Source: Arthrobacter sp. B0490 (GTDB lineage: Bacteria > Actinomycetota > Actinomycetes > Actinomycetales > Micrococcaceae). From it: a stretch of DNA of 64,000 nucleotides. The stretch covers positions 1 to 64,000 of the forward strand of contig NZ_PJIR01000009.1 in the NCBI RefSeq assembly GCF_002929355.1. The letters are read 5' to 3'. Each line of letters begins with the position of its first letter. Position 1 is the first letter of the stretch. Positions 1 through 8,473 of this stretch are shown one piece after another. A program made the position numbers and the translations under genes. Below the pieces are notes generated by a model. The model was not told where the DNA came from. It searched no databases and saw nothing but the letters and a program-made list of their open reading frames with translations.

Positions 1-129
1 ATGATCTCCCACATCTCGACCGTGGACACCAACGAAGCCTTCCAACGCCTCCGTTCCCACGCCCGGGCACACAACACCAGCCTGCGCGACACCGCAGAAG
101 CAGTCCTGAACCGCACCCTCACCCTCTGA
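1..129 (+). CDS. C-terminal fragment of an ANTAR-domain regulator (gene truncated by the window edge)
   Basis: The open frame enters from the left edge and stops at 127-129. The 43 visible residues have the layout of the end of an ANTAR RNA-binding domain: a helix around AFQRLRSHARAHNTSL, then a final helix ending in a short tail. ANTAR domains bind paired hairpins in nascent mRNA and act by antitermination. Complete relatives in this window (5558-6298 and 61692-62516) carry an N-terminal GAF domain, so this is probably the end of a similar protein. The ATG at position 1 is probably an internal methionine, because an ANTAR domain should have upstream helices. Only the family call is safe. Confidence 0.6.
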   Translation: MISHISTVDTNEAFQRLRSHARAHNTSLRDTAEAVLNRTLTL

Positions 130-297
130 CCCTCGCGGGGATCTCACGCCGGGCGTGTCCGGTCACCCGGGATGCGTGGACACGGAACGTCCACCTGCGG
201 GCCAGGGCCGGCGGGGCGGGATTCGGCGATGATTCCCGGCCTCCCATTCCGTCTGATCCGTCGACCAGGAATTCCTACAGCGAAGGGGAGCAGCCGG

Positions 298-912
298 ATG
301 GGACGGATCAGCGTCACCGAGAGCATCACCTTGGACGGCGTCATGCAGGGCCTCGGGCGGCCGGACGAGGATACGCGCGGCGGGTTCACCCACGGAGGGT
401 GGGGGGACGGCTACCAGGACCACGTCTCGATGCAGTTCATGAGTGAGGGCCTGAGCGGGGAGGGGGTGATGCTGTTCGGCCGTCGGACGTACGAGGACGT
501 GCTGGCCTACTGGACGGCTGCGACCGAACCCAACCCGTTCACCGACTACCTGACGCACGTGCGGAAATACGTGGTGTCCCGCTCGTCCACCACCGAGCTC
601 TCCTTCCCGAACTCCACCCTGCTCCACGGCGACGCACGCAGGACGGTCCACCGGTTGAAGGAGGAGACGGATTCGAGTATCACGATCCTGGGAAGCGGCG
701 AGCTGGTGCGTGCCCTGCAGGAGGTCGGCCTCGTCGACGAGTACGTCCTTCAGATCCACCCCATCGTGCTCGGATCGGGGACTCCACTTTTCGGGGCTTC
801 CGACCGGAGGAACCTGACGCTCCAGCGCTCGGTCACCACCACCACCGGCGTGATCATCGCTCACTACGCCGTCGACGGGCAGGTCGACCGGTCGGTCGAC
901 CTGCCCGCGTGA
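298..912 (+). CDS. Dihydrofolate reductase-family protein (RibD C-terminal-like)
   Basis: A 204-residue protein of the DHFR/RibD-C superfamily, NADPH-dependent reductases of which many actinobacterial members have unknown substrates. Visible features are the N-terminal strand with the SITLDGVMQG motif, a central GVMLFGRRTYEDVLAYW segment (the family's LxGRxTYE motif), and a C-terminal region with SGELVRALQEVGLVDEY followed by HPIVLGSGTPLF. All are typical of the YyaP/YwjB-like group. The ATG at 298 is preceded by AAGGGGAG at 282-289, so longer in-frame starts are less likely. It stands alone, ending 14 bases before the end of the convergent copper ATPase gene. This group is not the folate-pathway enzyme FolA; the substrate is unknown. 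Confidence 0.85.
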   Translation: MGRISVTESITLDGVMQGLGRPDEDTRGGFTHGGWGDGYQDHVSMQFMSEGLSGEGVMLFGRRTYEDVLAYWTAATEPNPFTDYLTHVRKYVVSRSSTTELSFPNSTLLHGDARRTVHRLKEETDSSITILGSGELVRALQEVGLVDEYVLQIHPIVLGSGTPLFGASDRRNLTLQRSVTTTTGVIIAHYAVDGQVDRSVDLPA

Positions 913-926
913 CCGACCACGGTGGA

Positions 927-3200
927 CTACCGGCCGAAGCTCCGCAGCCTCAGCGAGTTGGCGACCACGAGCACCGAGCTCGCCGCCATCGCCGCTCCGG
1001 CGAGCATCGGGTTGAGCAGCCCGAGAGCCGCGACCGGGATGCCCACGGCGTTGTAGAAGAACGCCCAGAAGAGATTCCCCTTGATGGTGCCGAGCGTGCG
1101 GCGCGAGAGTTCGATCGCCTGCGCCACCTGCTCCAGGCTGTTGCCCATCACCGTCAGGTCGGCCGCCTCGATCGCCACGTCCGTACCGGAACCCATCGCG
1201 ATGCCGAGGTCCGCCTGGGCCAGCGCCGCGGCATCGTTCACGCCGTCGCCCGCCATCGCCACGGTGGCCCCGGCGGCCTGGAGGTCGCGGATCGCGTCCA
1301 CCTTCCCCTCGGGCGTCACTCCGGCCCGCACGTCCGATGCGTCGATCCCCACCGCTGCGGCGACCCGCAGGGCGACGGCGCGGTTGTCGCCCGTGAGCAG
1401 CACCGGGCGGAGACCGAGCCGTCGCAGGCGTCCGACGGCGGCCGCGGAGCCGTCCTTGACGGTGTCCGACAGTGTGATGAAGCCCGCCACGACGTCGTCG
1501 ACCGCCACCCACACGGCCGTCACCCCTGTGTCTTCTGCGGTTTCGAACGCCGCGGTCTCGGTGTCGGTGGGGCGGATGCCGTTCCGGTCGAGCCAACCCG
1601 CACGCCCGGCCGTGACGATGACGCCGTCGACCTCCCCGCGGACACCGCCTCCGGGGGCGCTCGAGAAGTGGTGTACCTCCGGCAGCGGGCCGGACGCCGC
1701 GGCGTGCCGCGCGATGGCCCGGGCGATGGGGTGCTCGCTCGCCGCCTCGACGGCGCCCGCGAGGCGCAGCACTCCGGCGGCGGAGACCTCGGCGGAGGGA
1801 GCCGGGGCACCGGCGGGGCCGGCCAGGGCGACGACGTCGTCGACGGCCATGACGCCGGTGGTGACGGTGCCGGTCTTGTCCAGCACGATCGTGTCCACGG
1901 TGCGCGTGTCCTCGAGGACCTGCGGCCCGCGGATGAGGATGCCGAGCTGGGCGCCGCGCCCGGTGCCGGTCAGGAGAGCCGTCGGGGTCGCGAGTCCCAG
2001 TGCACAGGGGCAGGCGATGACCAGGACGGTGACCGATGCGGTGAAGGCCGCGTCGAGGTCTCCGGCGAGGACGAGCCACAGTACGAAGGTGAGGATCGCG
2101 AGCACCAGGACCACGGGGACGAAGACCGCACTGATGCGGTCGGCGAGACGTGCGATGCGCGCCTTGCCGCTCTGTGCCTGGCTGACCAGGCGGCCCATGG
2201 AGGAGAGCACGGTGTCGGATCCGACCCGGGTCGCGCGGACCACGAGCCTGCCGGAGGTGTTGATGGTGGCTCCGGTGACGGCATCGCCCGGTGTGACCTC
2301 CACCGGGATGCTCTCCCCGGTCAGGAGTGCGGTGTCGACGGCGCTGTGGCCCTCGGTGACGACACCGTCGGTCGCGATCTTCTCTCCGGGACGCACCACG
2401 AACTCGTCGCCGGGGATCAGCGTGTCCGCCGGGAGGGTGACCTCGGTGCGCTCGCCGTCGACGGTGCGCAGCACGTGCGCCTCCTTGGCGCCGAGGCTCA
2501 GGAGCGACTTCAGCGCGTTCCCGGCGCGTCGCTTGGCGGATGCTTCGAGGAAGCGGCCGAGCAGCAGGAACGTCACGACGACGGCGGCGACCTCGAAGTA
2601 GAGCGAGGGTGCGTCCATGCTCATCCCCTCGGTACCGCCGTGGCGGGTGAGCGCAGGATCGGCGAAGAGCTGCCAGGCCGAGAAGAGGAAGGCGGCGGTG
2701 ACGCCGATCGAGACGAGCGTGTCCATGGTGGAGGAGAGGTGGCGCGCGTTGATCGCCGCTGCGCGGTGGAACGGCCACGCGGACCAGGTCACCACGGGCA
2801 GGGCGAGGGCGAGGACCACCCAGCCCCAGTCGGGGAACTGGAGGGCGGGCACCATGGAGATCAGCAGCACCGGGACGGACAGGACGGCGGCGAGGACCAG
2901 GCGCGCTCCGAGGAGCGACGCCGTGGAATCGTGCGCGTCGTCGCCCGTGTGGTCGGGGTGCACGACGTGCGCGCCGTACCCGGTGGCGACGACGGTGTCG
3001 ATGAGGTCCTGGTCGCTGACGGAGGCGGGGACCCGGACCACCGCGCTCTCGAGCGGCAGGTTGACGCTCGCCTCGACGCCGTCGAGCTTGCCGAGCTTCC
3101 GCTCGACCCGCCCCACGCAGGAGGCGCACGTCATCCCCTGGATGGCGAGTTCGACGACGCGCGGCTCCTGCCCGGTGCCCGGGATCTGCTGGGTGGTCAT
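927..3200 (-). CDS. copA: Copper-exporting P-type ATPase CopA
   Basis: A 757-residue P1B-type ATPase that pumps Cu(I) out of the cytoplasm. Domains in order: one N-terminal heavy-metal-associated domain with GMTCASC (Cys25/Cys28), transmembrane helices, an actuator domain with the LLTGES motif, the membrane metal site ACPCALGLATP near residue 395 that marks Cu(I) pumps, the phosphorylation motif DKTGT near residue 440, the nucleotide-binding SEHPIARA motif, and MAGDGVNDAAAL near the C terminus. Length and motifs are complete. The start lies one base after the stop of the copper chaperone gene, so chaperone and pump are almost certainly translated from one mRNA headed by csoR. Expression should be de-repressed by copper through the CsoR box at 3798-3816. 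Confidence 0.95.
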   Translation of the reverse strand: MTTQQIPGTGQEPRVVELAIQGMTCASCVGRVERKLGKLDGVEASVNLPLESAVVRVPASVSDQDLIDTVVATGYGAHVVHPDHTGDDAHDSTASLLGARLVLAAVLSVPVLLISMVPALQFPDWGWVVLALALPVVTWSAWPFHRAAAINARHLSSTMDTLVSIGVTAAFLFSAWQLFADPALTRHGGTEGMSMDAPSLYFEVAAVVVTFLLLGRFLEASAKRRAGNALKSLLSLGAKEAHVLRTVDGERTEVTLPADTLIPGDEFVVRPGEKIATDGVVTEGHSAVDTALLTGESIPVEVTPGDAVTGATINTSGRLVVRATRVGSDTVLSSMGRLVSQAQSGKARIARLADRISAVFVPVVLVLAILTFVLWLVLAGDLDAAFTASVTVLVIACPCALGLATPTALLTGTGRGAQLGILIRGPQVLEDTRTVDTIVLDKTGTVTTGVMAVDDVVALAGPAGAPAPSAEVSAAGVLRLAGAVEAASEHPIARAIARHAAASGPLPEVHHFSSAPGGGVRGEVDGVIVTAGRAGWLDRNGIRPTDTETAAFETAEDTGVTAVWVAVDDVVAGFITLSDTVKDGSAAAVGRLRRLGLRPVLLTGDNRAVALRVAAAVGIDASDVRAGVTPEGKVDAIRDLQAAGATVAMAGDGVNDAAALAQADLGIAMGSGTDVAIEAADLTVMGNSLEQVAQAIELSRRTLGTIKGNLFWAFFYNAVGIPVAALGLLNPMLAGAAMAASSVLVVANSLRLRSFGR

Positions 3201-3201
3201 G

Positions 3202-3423
3202 TCAGGACGCGGGCACCACGGTGTAACCGGCTTCGGCGACGGCCCCGTCGATCGATGCGGTGTCCAGGGGTGCGGAGGACGAGATGGTGGCGGTGGACGT
3301 GCCGCCGTTGACGAGGTCGACGGCGACGCTCTCGACGCCGGGCAGCTCCGACAGTTCGCTCTGTACGGCGCTGACGCAGTGGCCGCAGGTCATGCCGGTG
3401 ATGCCGATCGTGGTGGTGGTCAT
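3202..3423 (-). CDS. copZ: CopZ-like copper chaperone (single HMA domain)
   Basis: A 73-residue cytosolic protein made of one heavy-metal-associated domain. The Cu(I)-binding motif GMTCGHC lies at residues 10-16, and the rest follows the beta-alpha-beta-beta-alpha-beta fold, ending in AGYTVVPAS. Such proteins deliver copper to the N-terminal domain of CopA and can hand copper to CsoR. A ribosome binding site AAGGAG precedes the start. It sits between csoR (27 bases upstream) and copA (one base downstream), an arrangement that supports the role. Specificity for copper rather than another soft metal is inferred from the neighbours. Confidence 0.93.
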   Translation of the reverse strand: MTTTTIGITGMTCGHCVSAVQSELSELPGVESVAVDLVNGGTSTATISSSAPLDTASIDGAVAEAGYTVVPAS

Positions 3424-3450
3424 GATTCTTCTCCTTGGTGGGTGGGTGGT

Positions 3451-3774
3451 CTAGCGCAGGAGCCGGCCGATGGCCGCCGTCGCCTCCTGGACCTTCTCCT
3501 GGACGGCGTCGGTGCTGCCGGAGGCCTGGGATTCCCGGGCGGCTCCGACGACGCAGTGCGAGATGTGGTCCTCGAGGAGTCCCATGGAGACCGCGTGGAG
3601 TGCCTTGTTGACGGCTGCGACCTGGGTGAGGACGTCGATGCAGTACTGGTCCTCCTCGACCATGCGTGCGATCCCGCGGACCTGCCCCTCGATGCGCCGA
3701 AGCCGCTTGAGGTAGGCGTCCTTGTCCGCGGTGTAGCCGTGCGGTGCCGTGTGCCCGGTGTCGGGAATGCCCAT
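3451..3774 (-). CDS. csoR: CsoR copper-sensing transcriptional repressor
   Basis: A 107-residue all-helical repressor of the CsoR/RcnR family. The Cu(I) ligands of the family are present with the right spacing: Cys45, His70 and Cys74, matching the 25- and 4-residue gaps of Mycobacterium tuberculosis CsoR. The first helix has the usual LKRLRRIEGQVRGIARMVEE region. Apo-CsoR binds operator DNA; Cu(I) binding releases it. It is the first gene of a csoR-copZ-copA operon, and a well-formed operator at 3798-3816 lies 24 bases upstream of its start, so it should repress itself and the pump. Confidence 0.95.
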   Translation of the reverse strand: MGIPDTGHTAPHGYTADKDAYLKRLRRIEGQVRGIARMVEEDQYCIDVLTQVAAVNKALHAVSMGLLEDHISHCVVGAARESQASGSTDAVQEKVQEATAAIGRLLR

Positions 3775-3797
3775 GGTGGCTCCTCTCCTGTGTCAAC

Positions 3798-3816
3798 TAT
3801 ACCCTTGGGGGGTATA
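3798..3816 (-). promoter_or_regulatory. CsoR operator overlapping the csoR promoter
   Basis: The inverted repeat TATACCC-TTGGG-GGGTATA (7-bp arms) matches the GC-tract-centred consensus known for CsoR boxes. On the minus strand the sequence TATAGT (3796-3801), a good -10 hexamer, overlaps one arm, so bound CsoR would block RNA polymerase. A Shine-Dalgarno-like AGGAGAGGAG lies between this site and the csoR start. Confidence 0.88.
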
Positions 3817-3924
3817 ACCCGCCAGGGTGCGGTGCTATTCCCGCCGCGGGTTCGCCGCATCGAGGGAACGCCCAGCGCCATGCCGTACGTTGGCTGATGG
3901 CACACCCCCGATCCAAGGACGTTC

Positions 3925-4572
3925 ATGACCCTCTCGCTGTCGGGCTGGCAGAAGCGAGTTCTCCTGGCCCTCACCGGAATCGCAGTCCTTGCGCTCTTCG
4001 CGCTGGCCTTCACCGCCGGCCGCGTCTCATCGGGCCCCTCCTATCCGGGCACCACCAGCCCGGACGCGGGGTTCGCCCGCGACATGCAGGTGCACCACAA
4101 CCAGGCCGTCGAGATGTCCATGATCGTCCGCGACAACATCACCGACGAGACGCTGCGCTCGATCGCCTACGACATCGCCCTCACCCAGCAGCAGCAGGCC
4201 GGGCAGATGTACGCGTGGCTCGAGGAATGGGGCCTGGACCAGAGCAGTGCGCAGCCCCGCATGGAGTGGATGACCGGGGCCGGCCACGGCGGCATGGGGA
4301 TGGGGGCGGACACGGCGTCCATGCCGCCCGAGGGCCTCATGCCCGGCATGGCGACGGGCGCCCAGCTCGACGAGCTGCGTGCGGCGCGCGGGGAGGACGC
4401 CGAACGGCTGTACCTGAACCTCATGATCAACCACCACGAAGCGGGAGTGGACATGGCGCAGGCCGGCGCCGACCTCGCCGGGACGGAGCAGGTCCGCACC
4501 CTCGCGACGAAGATCCAGTCCGGCCAGCAGGCCGAGATCACGCTCATGCAGAACATGCTCGACGCCCTGTAG
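3925..4572 (+). CDS. Membrane-anchored DUF305 protein
   Basis: A 215-residue protein with an N-terminal transmembrane or signal-anchor segment (about residues 11-31) followed by an exported DUF305 domain. That domain belongs to the ferritin-like helical group and has two His-rich helices: DMQVHHNQAVEMS in the first half and LMINHHEAGVDMA in the second. A Met/Gly-rich linker (HGGMGMGADTASMPPEGLMPG) separates them. DUF305 proteins often sit beside copper genes, and Met/His-rich stretches suit Cu(I) binding. Here it is divergent from csoR-copZ-copA, so a role in extracytoplasmic copper handling is likely but inferred. A strong hairpin follows the stop codon. Confidence 0.88.
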   Translation: MTLSLSGWQKRVLLALTGIAVLALFALAFTAGRVSSGPSYPGTTSPDAGFARDMQVHHNQAVEMSMIVRDNITDETLRSIAYDIALTQQQQAGQMYAWLEEWGLDQSSAQPRMEWMTGAGHGGMGMGADTASMPPEGLMPGMATGAQLDELRAARGEDAERLYLNLMINHHEAGVDMAQAGADLAGTEQVRTLATKIQSGQQAEITLMQNMLDAL

Positions 4573-4573
4573 C

Positions 4574-4619
4574 CCCGTCGGTCCGGGACGCGCCCGCACG
4601 GCGGTCCCGGACCGACGGG
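4574..4619 (+). terminator. Strong hairpin terminator after the DUF305 gene
   Basis: The perfect 16-bp arms CCCGTCGGTCCGGGAC (4574-4589) and its reverse complement (4604-4619) enclose a 14-base loop, starting right after the stop codon. There is no clear T-run, as is common for high-GC actinobacterial terminators. Confidence 0.75.
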
Positions 4620-4697
4620 CCTCGCCGGTAGATTGGTTTCCGGCGCTATCCGCCCCGCGGTCGACGCCGCAGCCGCTCCAGTACGAAGGACACCCCG

Positions 4698-5351
4698 TTG
4701 AACAAGAAGCGATCCCAGGAGAACCAGGACCGTCAGGCGCGCCTGGCCGCCATCCAGGCCGAGCAGCGTGCTGGTGAACGCAAGCGCAACGCCCTGATCT
4801 TCGGCGGCATCGGCGCCGTGATCCTCGCCGTCATCATCGCGGTGACCCTCGTGATCGTGAACCAGGTCCAGGTGAACCGTGACCGTGAGGCAGCGGCCTC
4901 GCAGGGGATCGAGGGCGTCCAGGAATACCCCGACGTCACGTTCGATCACGTCGAGGGCGCGGTCGAGTACGAGCAGTCGCCTCCGGTGGGCGGGAACCAC
5001 AACCCGGTCTGGACCAACTGCGGTGTCTACACCGAGCCCGTCCCCAGTGAGAACTCGGTGCACTCCATGGAGCACGGCGCCGTGTGGATCACGTACGACC
5101 CGGACATGGACCGGGCGGAGATCGACAAGCTCACCGAACTGGTGGGGACGCGCTCCTACGTGCTGCTCAGCCCCTACCCGGGCCTCGACACCCCGATCGC
5201 CGCCAGCGCGTGGGGCCTGCAGCTGAAGGTCGACTCCGCCGACGACGCGCGACTCGGCACCTTCCTCGACAAGTACATCCAGGGCGAGCAGACCCGCGAG
5301 CCCGGTGCGGCCTGCTCCGGCGGCATCACTCCTCCCGGGCTCGCCTCCTAG
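4698..5351 (+). CDS. DUF3105 membrane protein
   Basis: A 217-residue protein starting with TTG; GAAGGA at 4685-4690 is the ribosome binding site. A charged N-terminal segment (about 1-28) is followed by one transmembrane helix (about 31-53), and the rest is outside. The DUF3105 domain is clear: PPVGGNHNPVWTNCGVYTEP, then SVHSMEHGAVWITYDPD, then a C-terminal region with a second cysteine (PGAACSGG). Conserved His and Cys residues suggest metal or disulfide chemistry. Family function is unknown, but members commonly lie next to DUF305 genes as here. It ends about 200 bases before the GAF-ANTAR gene; that gap is GC-rich and shows no clear promoter hexamers. Confidence 0.87.
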   Translation: MNKKRSQENQDRQARLAAIQAEQRAGERKRNALIFGGIGAVILAVIIAVTLVIVNQVQVNRDREAAASQGIEGVQEYPDVTFDHVEGAVEYEQSPPVGGNHNPVWTNCGVYTEPVPSENSVHSMEHGAVWITYDPDMDRAEIDKLTELVGTRSYVLLSPYPGLDTPIAASAWGLQLKVDSADDARLGTFLDKYIQGEQTREPGAACSGGITPPGLAS

Positions 5352-5557
5352 CGCCCCGCGGGCGACGGCGCGGCGAACCGGAGACGGCGAGCCGCGCCGT
5401 CGTCGTCCCACGGCCCCGCGGGGGCGCAGTCCCCGCCCGACACGCCACGGCCGCCCTGCGCAGGACTTTCCGCCGTTTCCTCCGCGGGTGCGGGCCCGGT
5501 AGCGTGGCACCCGCGGGCGGCAGCGGGCTGCCTCGAGCGACCTGAGGGGAGAAAGCT

Positions 5558-6298
5558 GTGACCGACAACCAGACATTCGGGGACATCTCCCTGCCGGGGA
5601 TGCTCCAGGACCTCGTGCTGGAGAGCTCCGACATCAACGAGTTCCTCGATGCGCTGGTGAAGGTGGCAGCTGACGCCGTCTCGACCCGTGGCACGGAGGT
5701 GTACTGCGGTATCACCCTCCTCCGGCCGCGGTCCAAGGGGACGGTGGCGAGCAGCAGCGAGCACGCCCAGCGCATGGACGAGGTCCAGTACGCGTTCGAC
5801 GACGGCCCCTGCCTCCGCGCGGCACGCGAGGGCCAGGCGTACGTCGTCACAGATTTCCGCGGCGAATCGCGCTTCGGGGAGTACACCGCCGCCATCGTCG
5901 ACCACGGGATCCGCTCGGCCCTCGGCCTGCCCATCCCCCTCGACGGGCTCGCCGCGGCGGGGCTCAATTTCTACTCGCCGCAGCCCGGAGCCTTCGACGA
6001 CGCGGCGATCGCCGCTGCCGGCGACATCGCCCGAGAGGCCTCGAAGTCGCTGCGCATGGCCGTCCGGATCGCGCAGGCGGTGGATACGAGCAAGCACCTC
6101 CGGGCCGCACTGGATTCCCGGACCACGATCGACGTCGCGGCGGGCATCGTCATGGGGCAGAACCGGTGCAGTCACGCGACCGCGATGACCATCCTCAAGG
6201 CAGCGTCCAGCGGGCGCAACATCAAGCTGGCGGACATCGCGGCGGCGGTCATCACATCGATCGGGCAGCAGACCCCCGAGACGCACTTCGACGCCTGA
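5558..6298 (+). CDS. GAF-ANTAR domain regulatory protein
   Basis: A 246-residue cytosolic protein. The N-terminal GAF sensor domain (about 25-165) has the motifs EVYCGITLLRP, RMDEVQYAFDDGPCL and FRGESRFGEY seen in actinobacterial GAF-ANTAR proteins. The C-terminal ANTAR domain (about 180-240) contains SRTTIDVAAGIVMGQNRCS and a final helix. ANTAR domains bind two-hairpin RNA motifs and promote antitermination. Translation starts at GTG with GAGGGGAGAA just upstream. A stand-alone GAF-ANTAR protein without a receiver domain would sense a small ligand or redox signal directly. A close relative lies at 61692-62516. Its RNA targets cannot be seen. Confidence 0.9.
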   Translation: MTDNQTFGDISLPGMLQDLVLESSDINEFLDALVKVAADAVSTRGTEVYCGITLLRPRSKGTVASSSEHAQRMDEVQYAFDDGPCLRAAREGQAYVVTDFRGESRFGEYTAAIVDHGIRSALGLPIPLDGLAAAGLNFYSPQPGAFDDAAIAAAGDIAREASKSLRMAVRIAQAVDTSKHLRAALDSRTTIDVAAGIVMGQNRCSHATAMTILKAASSGRNIKLADIAAAVITSIGQQTPETHFDA

Positions 6299-6305
6299 CC
6301 TGTCG

Positions 6306-7400
6306 ATGGCTCCCCTCCCGGGCATTGCGACGCCCGCCGTCGTCGTCGACCTCGACGTCCTGGAGCGGAACATCGCCTCCATGGCGCGCTCCACGCAGGA
6401 GCGGGGACTCTCCCTGCGACCCCATGCCAAGACCCACAAGATGCCGCAGATCGCACAGCGGCAGATCGCGGCGGGCGCCGTCGGGCTGACCGTGGCGACC
6501 ATCGGCGAGGCCGAGGTCTTCGTCGACAGTGGAACCGTCGATGTCTTCATCGCCTACCCGTTGTGGGTGGACCGGCAGGGTGCAGCGCGCCTGCTCGCCC
6601 TGGCCGGGGCGGCCCGGGTGACCGTCGGTATCGAGTCGGCGGACGGCGCGCGGCAGCTCGCGCGCATGCTCGGCACGTCCGTCTCCCGCGTGGCGGTCCG
6701 CGTGGAGCTCGACAGTGGACACCACCGTAGCGGCGTACCCCCGGCCGAGGCCGTCGGGCTCGCCCGGGCCGCTGCGGACGCGGGGTTGGCCGTCACGGGG
6801 CTGTTCACCTTCCCCGGCCACAGCTACGGGCCGGCGGCGGCGTCCCGGGCCGCCGCGGACGAGCGGGAGTCGATCCGCGAGGCGGCGACCGCCCTGCGGG
6901 GCGCGGGCTTCGAGGACCTCGAACTCAGCGGCGGGTCCACACCGTCGGCGTCGCTGGCCGCGGGCGACACCCTGACGGAGCTGCGTCCGGGGGTCTACGT
7001 CTTCGGCGACGCACAGCAGTGGGAGCTCGGGCACTGCGCGCCGGAGGACATCGCCCTCACCGTCGAGAGCACGGTGGTGAGTCGTCGGGCCGGCGCAGCC
7101 GGTCAGGCGGACCGCCTGGTCCTCGACGCCGGCAGCAAGGTCCTCGGCAGTGACAGGGCGGCCTGGGCCACGGGCTACGGCCGCCTGCTGGACCACCCAG
7201 ACGCCCGCATCGTCGCCCTCTCCGAACACCATGCCACCGTCGAGTGGCCGGGGCCGCAGATGCCGCCGCTGGGCACGCGGGTGCGCGTCGTCCCCAACCA
7301 TGTGTGCCTCACCGTCAACCTCGTGGACGAGGTGCAGGTGGCTCGCGACGGCGTCGTCGAGGACCGCTGGACCGTCGCGGGGCGGGGCAGGAACAGCTAG
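6306..7400 (+). CDS. PLP-dependent D-threonine aldolase / D-serine dehydratase-like enzyme
   Basis: A 364-residue fold-type III PLP enzyme (alanine-racemase N-terminal domain plus D-Ser dehydratase-like C-terminal domain). The Schiff-base lysine is in HAKTHK (Lys42). The barrel region includes VELDSGHHRSGVPP and the phosphate-binding ELSGGSTPS. The C-terminal domain has VPNHVCLTVN, whose His and Cys match the divalent-metal ligands known for D-threonine aldolases and eukaryotic-type D-serine dehydratases. It probably cleaves or dehydrates D-3-hydroxy-amino acids. It follows the GAF-ANTAR stop by 7 bases without a good ribosome binding site, so it may be co-translated. The exact substrate is not decidable here. 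Confidence 0.85.
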   Translation: MAPLPGIATPAVVVDLDVLERNIASMARSTQERGLSLRPHAKTHKMPQIAQRQIAAGAVGLTVATIGEAEVFVDSGTVDVFIAYPLWVDRQGAARLLALAGAARVTVGIESADGARQLARMLGTSVSRVAVRVELDSGHHRSGVPPAEAVGLARAAADAGLAVTGLFTFPGHSYGPAAASRAAADERESIREAATALRGAGFEDLELSGGSTPSASLAAGDTLTELRPGVYVFGDAQQWELGHCAPEDIALTVESTVVSRRAGAAGQADRLVLDAGSKVLGSDRAAWATGYGRLLDHPDARIVALSEHHATVEWPGPQMPPLGTRVRVVPNHVCLTVNLVDEVQVARDGVVEDRWTVAGRGRNS

Positions 7401-7530
7401 CCCACTCCGTCCCGGTACCTCCGGAATGCCCGACCGGCGGGATCCCGCCCTCCGGCGCCATCCCGGGGTCTCCCCTAGAATGACCGGGAGCGGGACGCCG
7501 GTTCCGCCCCGTCGGCGCAGGGGGACCATC

Positions 7531-8403
7531 ATGAAGGACAATCGCGCAGCGATGACGGCGACCGCGGCCCTGGTGCTGCTCCTCCTGACGGGGTGCGGCG
7601 GGGGCGATGCCGCGTCCGTCCCGGGACCGCCGCCCGAGGGCAACGTGCTCGATGCGGCCGACGTCCTCACCCCTGCGCAGGAGGAGGAGCTGAACGCCCT
7701 CATCGACGCGCAGAACACCCGCACTGACGCGGCGCGCGTGGCCGTCCTGACGGTGGAGGGCGCCGGAGGGTCCATCGAGGACTACGCACGCTCCGTCGCG
7801 ACCGACTGGGGCGTCGGCGACGACGGCGCCGACAACGGCGTTCTGGTGGTCGCGGATACCGCGGAGCGCGAGCTGCGCATCGAGACGGCCGACGGCGCAC
7901 GCGAGGGGTTCTCCGACGACGACGCCGAGCAGGTCATCGAGGACGTCCTCGAACCGGCGTTCGCCGACGAGGAGTACGCCGCGGGGTTGACCGATGCCGT
8001 CGGGCGGATCTACGGCTATGCGCAGGGCCAGGAGCCTGTGGAGGAGCCCTTCGACTGGGTGCTCCTCGCGGGAGTGGCAGGCGGTATCGCAGTCCTCCTC
8101 GGAGGGATCGTCTGGCTGATCGCAGCGGACTCCCGCCGCCGCCGCCGTCTCTCGGACGAGGAGCTGCGGGCCGCCGAGGACGCCGATCCGGACCTGCGCC
8201 TGACGGAGAAGCAGCGTGAGGACTACCGGAAGTACCGGTACAGCCACCGGGGCGCCGACGCCGTGAGCAACCCTGGTCTCTGGCTCCCCCTCTACATCGC
8301 CAACCCCGCGCTGTACTCCGGTGGCAGCGGGGGCAACGCCTCGGGTTCCTCGATGAACGGGGGCGGCGGTTTCAGCGGCGGCGGAGCGTCGGGCAGCTAC
8401 TGA
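7531..8403 (+). CDS. TPM-domain lipoprotein with one transmembrane helix
   Basis: A 290-residue protein. The N terminus is a lipoprotein signal with lipobox LLTGC (Cys near residue 23). A TPM domain follows (about 38-170), with NVLDAADVLTPAQEEELNALI, then a transmembrane helix (about 180-203), a charged segment with RRRRRL, and a Gly/Ser-rich C terminus (GGGGFSGGGASGSY). The domain order matches YgcG-like TPM proteins. TPM domains occur in a photosystem II repair phosphatase and in many bacterial envelope proteins of unclear role. The ATG at 7531 was chosen because it gives a complete lipoprotein signal; the frame is open further upstream but without signal-like residues. Confidence 0.85.
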   Translation: MKDNRAAMTATAALVLLLLTGCGGGDAASVPGPPPEGNVLDAADVLTPAQEEELNALIDAQNTRTDAARVAVLTVEGAGGSIEDYARSVATDWGVGDDGADNGVLVVADTAERELRIETADGAREGFSDDDAEQVIEDVLEPAFADEEYAAGLTDAVGRIYGYAQGQEPVEEPFDWVLLAGVAGGIAVLLGGIVWLIAADSRRRRRLSDEELRAAEDADPDLRLTEKQREDYRKYRYSHRGADAVSNPGLWLPLYIANPALYSGGSGGNASGSSMNGGGGFSGGGASGSY

Positions 8404-8473
8404 ACAGTCACCGGCGGTTACCGGGTAGGTACCAGGCAGCTACACGACGCCCGGCCGAAGAGAGCGGGCCCTG

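Noticed and set aside
163..3311. Very long open frames antisense to and overlapping copA
   Set aside because: They are Arg/Pro/Ala-rich with no family motifs, and they arise from G/C at third codon positions of the real gene. The copA frame has all its motifs intact.
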